DNA of 64,000 nt from Nannochloris sp. 'desiccata' (Eukaryota; Chlorophyta; Trebouxiophyceae; Chlorellales; Chlorellaceae). Below the pieces are notes generated by a model. That model saw nothing but the letters and a program-made list of their open reading frames with translations, did not search any database and had not been told where the DNA came from. The translations under genes were made by a program, and so were the position numbers. How positions within the stretch are numbered: position 1 is the stretch's first letter; each line of letters begins with the position of its first letter. The stretch is taken from positions 434,001 through 498,000 of the forward strand of contig JAGTXX020000007.1 of NCBI GenBank assembly GCA_019044685.2. The letters run 5' to 3'. This document shows, in pieces, positions 59,743 to 64,000 of the stretch.

Positions 59743-60622
59743 ATTAAATTAAATTTACGTAGGTAGGAAGTAACTTGCATTTTAACGTCTGCTTAGCATG
59801 GCCACGACACACTCTCGGGCCCCGGCAATGAAATCAAATTAGAGAATATTAAACTAAAAAATAGCAGCAACACCCAGTTATTAGGTAACATACTATACTA
59901 TTATATACTACGTTCTTATCTAGGATCTTTTAAATTTGAATTAATTAGAGGAAAATATAAAATACAGTCTTCCCCTCTCTCTCTTGGGGGGATTTTCAGA
60001 ACGGAAGGAAATCAACTATACTTTTACTTTTTGATTTGATCAATACATCTCAATTTGTAAATTTAATACGACCAGAAAAGAAGAAGAAAGGAGTATTAAG
60101 TAATGGTGGTACTGCCGAGTCTGAGTGCAATTTCTCTCTTGAGCTGTATTGTAAAAATCCCGAGACTAGTATCTCTCAAGGAAAAAATGGCGTTCAAGGA
60201 AAAACTGAAGATTTTTTTTTTTATACTGTTTGTGGTATCTATCTATCTACTATGAAAGATTGGCATTACAGGGTTGAAGGCATAGGTTTATGCCCTTCCT
60301 CCTAAAAAAAGTGTTGAGAAGCATACATCTGAATTGTTTCCTGAATTGCCGTAATTAAACAAACCATATATTTTTACAACGTGATTGCAAAAATAAAAAT
60401 GGTCGGGGCGAATGACGGAAAGAAGAAGAAGAATGGAATGACTTAAAAGCAAGAATCAAATTAAATTTTAAAAAATCTGTACGAAACAAAGGAAGAACCC
60501 TGTTATTATTCCAAAAACTCGCAAAGCTAAAAGTAGATTTTCAAGTTTTCAAAAAAAAAAATAACCGGGGGAAATAAAAAAATCTTAATTCTTCCTCAAC
60601 AAAACAGACTTTAATTAAAAAT
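59743..60622. other. Convergent 3' flanks, SHMT / GapA
   Basis: 880 AT-rich bases; a 89-codon frame at 60036-60305 shows no coding character. Nothing recognised. Confidence 0.5.
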
Positions 60623-62431
60623 TTACTCCCATTTGGATGCAACCAATTCAGACAAGTCCAAAACACGCTGGGAGTATCCCCACTCGTTATCATACCAAGC
60701 AACAACCTTGACCATATCCTCGCCCATGACCATGGTGAGAGCGGCATCAATGGTGGAAGAGACATTGGTCATTCTGTAATCGCAAGAGACCAAGGGCTCA
60801 TCAGAGATGCCCAAAACTCCCTTCATGGGACCAGCAGAGGCGGCACGGAAGGCAGCGTTGACTTCCTCAGCCATGGTCTTCTTCTCGACTTGTACAACGA
60901 GATCGACCACTGAGACAGTAGGGGTAGGCACACGGAGAGCAACACCGTTGAGCTTGCCCTTCATGTTGGGAAGGACAAGAGCGACAGCCTTGGCGGCACC
61001 AGTGGTGGTGGGCACAATGTTGAGGGCGGCGGCGCGAGCACGGCGGAGATCACGGTGAGAGGCATCCAAAAGACGCTGGTCACCAGTGTAGGAGTGAGTA
61101 GTGGTCATGGTTCCCTTGACAATTCCGAACTTCTCGTCAATAACCTTGACGAAGGGGGCAAGGCAGTTGGTGGTGCAAGAAGCGTTGGAGATGATCTTGT
61201 CGGAGTGCTTGTACTGGTCAGCATTGACACCGATAACATAGGTGGGGATGTCATCACCCTTTGCAGGGGCAGTGATAAGAACCTTCTTGGCACCAGCCTC
61301 AAGATGCTTGGAGGCACCCTTGGTGTCAATGAATACACCGGTACCTTCGATCACAAGATCGATGTCCATAGCAGCCCATGGGAGCTGGAGAGGGTCACGG
61401 GAAGAGACAACTGTGATGGTCTTGCCGTTGACGGTGAAGGTGTTGTCACCGGTGATCTTGACATCAGCGTTGAAGGTACCCATGGTAGAGTCGTACTTGA
61501 GCAAGTGAGAGGCCTGCTTGACACCGCCGGAGTCGTTGATGCAGACAATCTCCAAGTTGGAGTTGGCACGGCCCTCCCAGCAGCGGAGGAACTGGCGACC
61601 AATGCGGCCGAAACCGTTGATAGCAACCTTGATCTTCTTGGCGGAGACGGTTACCTGGCGGGAACCGGTACCGGACTGCATTTAGGAAGAAAATGAAAGA
61701 GAGGAAATGAGTAAATAGAGTCAGTGCCAAGAACAAGATCAAGCAGGGCAAGATAGCTCTGTGCTGAATTGGGAGATGGAAGGCCACCAATCCAACATCC
61801 AAGCCGCACATTTCTCTACTGACAAGGTGTGAAAGCCTTTGCGCAGTGTGAAATTGGCGGTGCAGAATAAAATGAGGTGAAACAACAATGGTGATAAGGA
61901 GGTGCCGATCCATACTTACGCTAGCAGCCTGGGTGGCGACACGTCCAGCAAAGTCCTGGCCCTCAGACTGTCCCATCTTGTAGACGGAAGCAGACTTGAA
62001 GCCATTGAACTCGCCGAAGGAAGAAGCCTGCGGAGAAAAACGTGGATAAAACGAGAGAGAATGAGTCAAGATGTCAACTTTTTTGAGCACATTGTGCTGC
62101 CCACAAGCATTGAAACTATTCAACAATAGCATAAGTAGAATAGGGGGCTAGCAGGGCGGTGGAATTGCCCCAAGCTCAACATTGGGTGCTGGCTCCTGAA
62201 CAGTGCTATGGGTAGAGATTGGGCTAAAACTGGTCAAAATAGCCAAGACCAGCCAATATCAGCCACAAAACTCAACATAAGCAAGTAATGGAGCCATGTT
62301 TACCGCAATGTATGGTCCCTAACCCACAGATTCCACTGTAAATTGCCCACCTTGGCACCAGCGCGGCGGGGAGCAGAGACGCGCATGCCTCCCACCTTGG
62401 TGGGGGCGTTCATAACGAGAGTGCCAGCCAT
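60623..62431 (-). CDS. gapA: Plastid glyceraldehyde-3-phosphate dehydrogenase, GapA type
   Basis: Calvin cycle enzyme that reduces 1,3-bisphosphoglycerate, usually with NADPH. Exons 62351-62431, 61920-62027 and 60623-61675, phase 0; 413 residues. The first two exons encode a transit peptide ([20 protein letters not shown], Arg-rich, no signal peptide). The mature enzyme starts near [26 protein letters not shown]-like [16 protein letters not shown] is the GapA form of the cofactor loop; the catalytic Cys is in [12 protein letters not shown] (about 231); [20 protein letters not shown] and [15 protein letters not shown] follow. It ends SKWE, so there is no GapB CP12-like tail. The ATG at 61681 overlaps the splice acceptor and is not the start. 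Confidence 0.95.
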
Positions 62432-62817
62432 AGTGCTAATGCTGCCACAGTCTAAACTAGTCAGGAACAACAGAGGGCAAATGCGTCGGGGATGAGAGAC
62501 TTTATAGTTAGCGCAATTTTTATCAATGTTCGCCAGGGTCGATTGAAAAAAATGGAATTACTATTAAAAATTGCATATCTATTACAGCCCTGTCTCTGCC
62601 TGCCACCCTCTTCTAGCCACTGTAGAAAACCCAATTTACCTCACTATCTAACAAGACAGCAATCAATAGAAGCCACTGAGTCATCTACAAAAATACAGCT
62701 CAAAATGAGACCTGCTCACGAAAATATCAAACTTTCTCTTTTTTGCCCGCTCTCTGCTTTTGAATTAGTCTCCCTTACTTTCACCCCCTTCCTGCTACAG
62801 CACTACTACCACTCTTC
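62432..62817. other. GapA upstream region
   Basis: 386 bases between GapA and the D-lactate dehydrogenase stop; must hold the GapA promoter. No light-response motif could be named. Confidence 0.4.
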
Positions 62818-64000
62818 TTAATAATGTTCTCTTTTACTAAATGCTCTTGGATCTGATCCTAATTTACCAGGATTCATTATATCCCCAGGGTCTAAAGAAA
62901 GTTTTATTGCTCTCATTGCGTCTAATGCCGCGACACCGCCAAATTCTTCTTGTAAATGATGAAGCTTGCCATAGCCTACCCCATGCTCTCCTGTACACGT
63001 ACCCCCCATATCATGCGCTATATGCACCATTTCATCCACTGCAGCTTCAGCTTTAGCCATCTCTTCTTTGTTATTTGGATCTAAAACCAAGCAAAGATGA
63101 AAATTTGAGTCGCCCACATGGCCAACCAAAGGAGCTAGTAGCCCTTCTCGTTCAGCTATTCCCTGGCATTTGAGTACAGCATCTGTCAATTGAGATAATG
63201 GAACACAGAGATCTGTGGGGAATCCACGACAACCTGGCTTTAAAGCGATGCCAGCGTGATAAGCAGAGTGTCGAGCCGCCCACAATTTCTTCCGCTCTTC
63301 TACCGTGGACGCCCACTGAAAGCCAGAACCTCCCTGCTCTTGTACAATTAAAGAGGCAACCTGTGCAGCTTCTTGTGCTGTAGATTCACTCCCATGAAAC
63401 TCAAAGAACAATGTAGGAGCAGGTGTTAGGTCTGTTTTTGAGAATTTATTCACGGCCGTGATAGCAACTTGATCCAGCAGCTCTATCCTAGCTACTATGT
63501 TACCACATTGCATGACCTCTACAGCAGCATCTACCGCTGCTTTTAAACTAGGAAATGAACAAACAGCTGCAGTTGCAGCTTCAGGCTGTGGGTGTAGTTG
63601 CAATGCAACTTCTGTTATTATGCCCAAGGTGCCCTCGCTGCCGACAAAGAGAGCAGTCAAATCATAGCCTGCTGAAGACTTTCTAACTGGTCTACCTGTT
63701 TGGATTACTTCTCCATTGGCTAATACGACGGTCAACGCTTTCACGTTGTCCCTCATGGTACCATATCGTACTGCTGTAGTACCGCTAGCACGGGTAGCGG
63801 TCATGCCACCCAATGTAGCATTAGCTCCAGGATCTACAGAGAAGAATAAACCTGTATCGCGGAGATGCAAGTTAAGTTGTTCACGGGTCACCCCTGCTTG
63901 CACTCTACACGTCATGTCTGTCGTCTTAACTTCTAGGATTGATGTCATGTGCCGACTTAAATCTAGACAGACACCCCCACGAATGGCCGCGATATGGCCT
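62818..64000 (-). CDS. D-lactate dehydrogenase, FAD/cytochrome type (5' part missing)
   Basis: Runs off the window: the frame stays open to 64000, so about 394 C-terminal residues are visible. It is a FAD-linked oxidoreductase of the GlcD/DLD family, which in plants passes electrons from D-lactate (methylglyoxal detoxification) to cytochrome c in mitochondria; a D-2-hydroxyglutarate type is less likely. FAD-binding part: [55 protein letters not shown] and [20 protein letters not shown]. Catalytic and cap region: [16 protein letters not shown] and [13 protein letters not shown], then [13 protein letters not shown]. No intron in the visible part. Confidence 0.92.
   Translation of the reverse strand, partial: GHIAAIRGGVCLDLSRHMTSILEVKTTDMTCRVQAGVTREQLNLHLRDTGLFFSVDPGANATLGGMTATRASGTTAVRYGTMRDNVKALTVVLANGEVIQTGRPVRKSSAGYDLTALFVGSEGTLGIITEVALQLHPQPEAATAAVCSFPSLKAAVDAAVEVMQCGNIVARIELLDQVAITAVNKFSKTDLTPAPTLFFEFHGSESTAQEAAQVASLIVQEQGGSGFQWASTVEERKKLWAARHSAYHAGIALKPGCRGFPTDLCVPLSQLTDAVLKCQGIAEREGLLAPLVGHVGDSNFHLCLVLDPNNKEEMAKAEAAVDEMVHIAHDMGGTCTGEHGVGYGKLHHLQEEFGGVAALDAMRAIKLSLDPGDIMNPGKLGSDPRAFSKREHY

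Noticed and set aside
61681..61696. ATG just before the GapA catalytic exon as start
   Set aside because: The ATGCAG overlaps the splice acceptor, and two upstream exons supply a transit peptide in frame.

Overview
This is nuclear DNA of a photosynthetic eukaryote, most likely a green alga with a fairly AT-rich, intron-bearing genome. The evidence is ordinary GT-AG introns (mostly 80-300 bases), nucleosomal histone genes, spliceosome and nuclear import genes, and several plastid genes: a GapA-type glyceraldehyde-3-phosphate dehydrogenase, a one-helix light-harvesting-like protein and a neoxanthin-deficient-1 (NXD1) homologue. The plastid precursors start with simple Ser/Ala/Arg-rich leaders and not with a signal peptide plus transit peptide, which points to a primary plastid. 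Exon coordinates were worked out by hand from splice signals and reading phase; no database search was possible.

Layout. 0-24.8 kb: intron-rich H2B, U5 snRNP protein DIB1, transportin, SF3B2, an Mpv17-family protein, a coiled-coil protein, a four-EF-hand calmodulin-like gene head-to-head with an MLO-like gene, a Gln/Pro-rich putative coactivator, a 1246-residue TAF1C/Rrn6-like protein and NXD1. 24.9-29.7 kb: a compact histone quartet, H3 and H4 divergent, H2A and H2B divergent. All four carry the same 3' stem-loop. The H3-H4 promoter is split by a 1.5 kb hAT-like transposon. 29.7-49.5 kb: a membrane-anchored coiled-coil protein, ClpP, one-helix protein, an Enhancer-of-polycomb-like protein with a zinc finger, inorganic pyrophosphatase, OST5/TMEM258, a MEKHLA protein, an LEA-like protein, a small two-helix membrane protein, glutathione reductase, a ZIP transporter and an unknown membrane protein. 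49.5-57.8 kb: gene-poor, repeat-rich ground with diverged inverted copies of dead coding sequence, a 0.24 kb element with 33-base inverted repeats, and one PD-(D/E)XK nuclease-like gene. 57.8-64 kb: mitochondrial serine hydroxymethyltransferase, GapA and the 3' part of a D-lactate dehydrogenase-type gene.

The most striking part is the histone cluster. Four genes share an unusual stem-loop (GGTGTT, loop ATTA, AACACC) and a purine-rich downstream motif. Both divergent promoters share a dyad built on CACACCTATCCGGG, arranged inside-out in one pair relative to the other. The transposon has separated the H3 TATA box from its coding region, with an 8-base target duplication that overlaps that TATA box.
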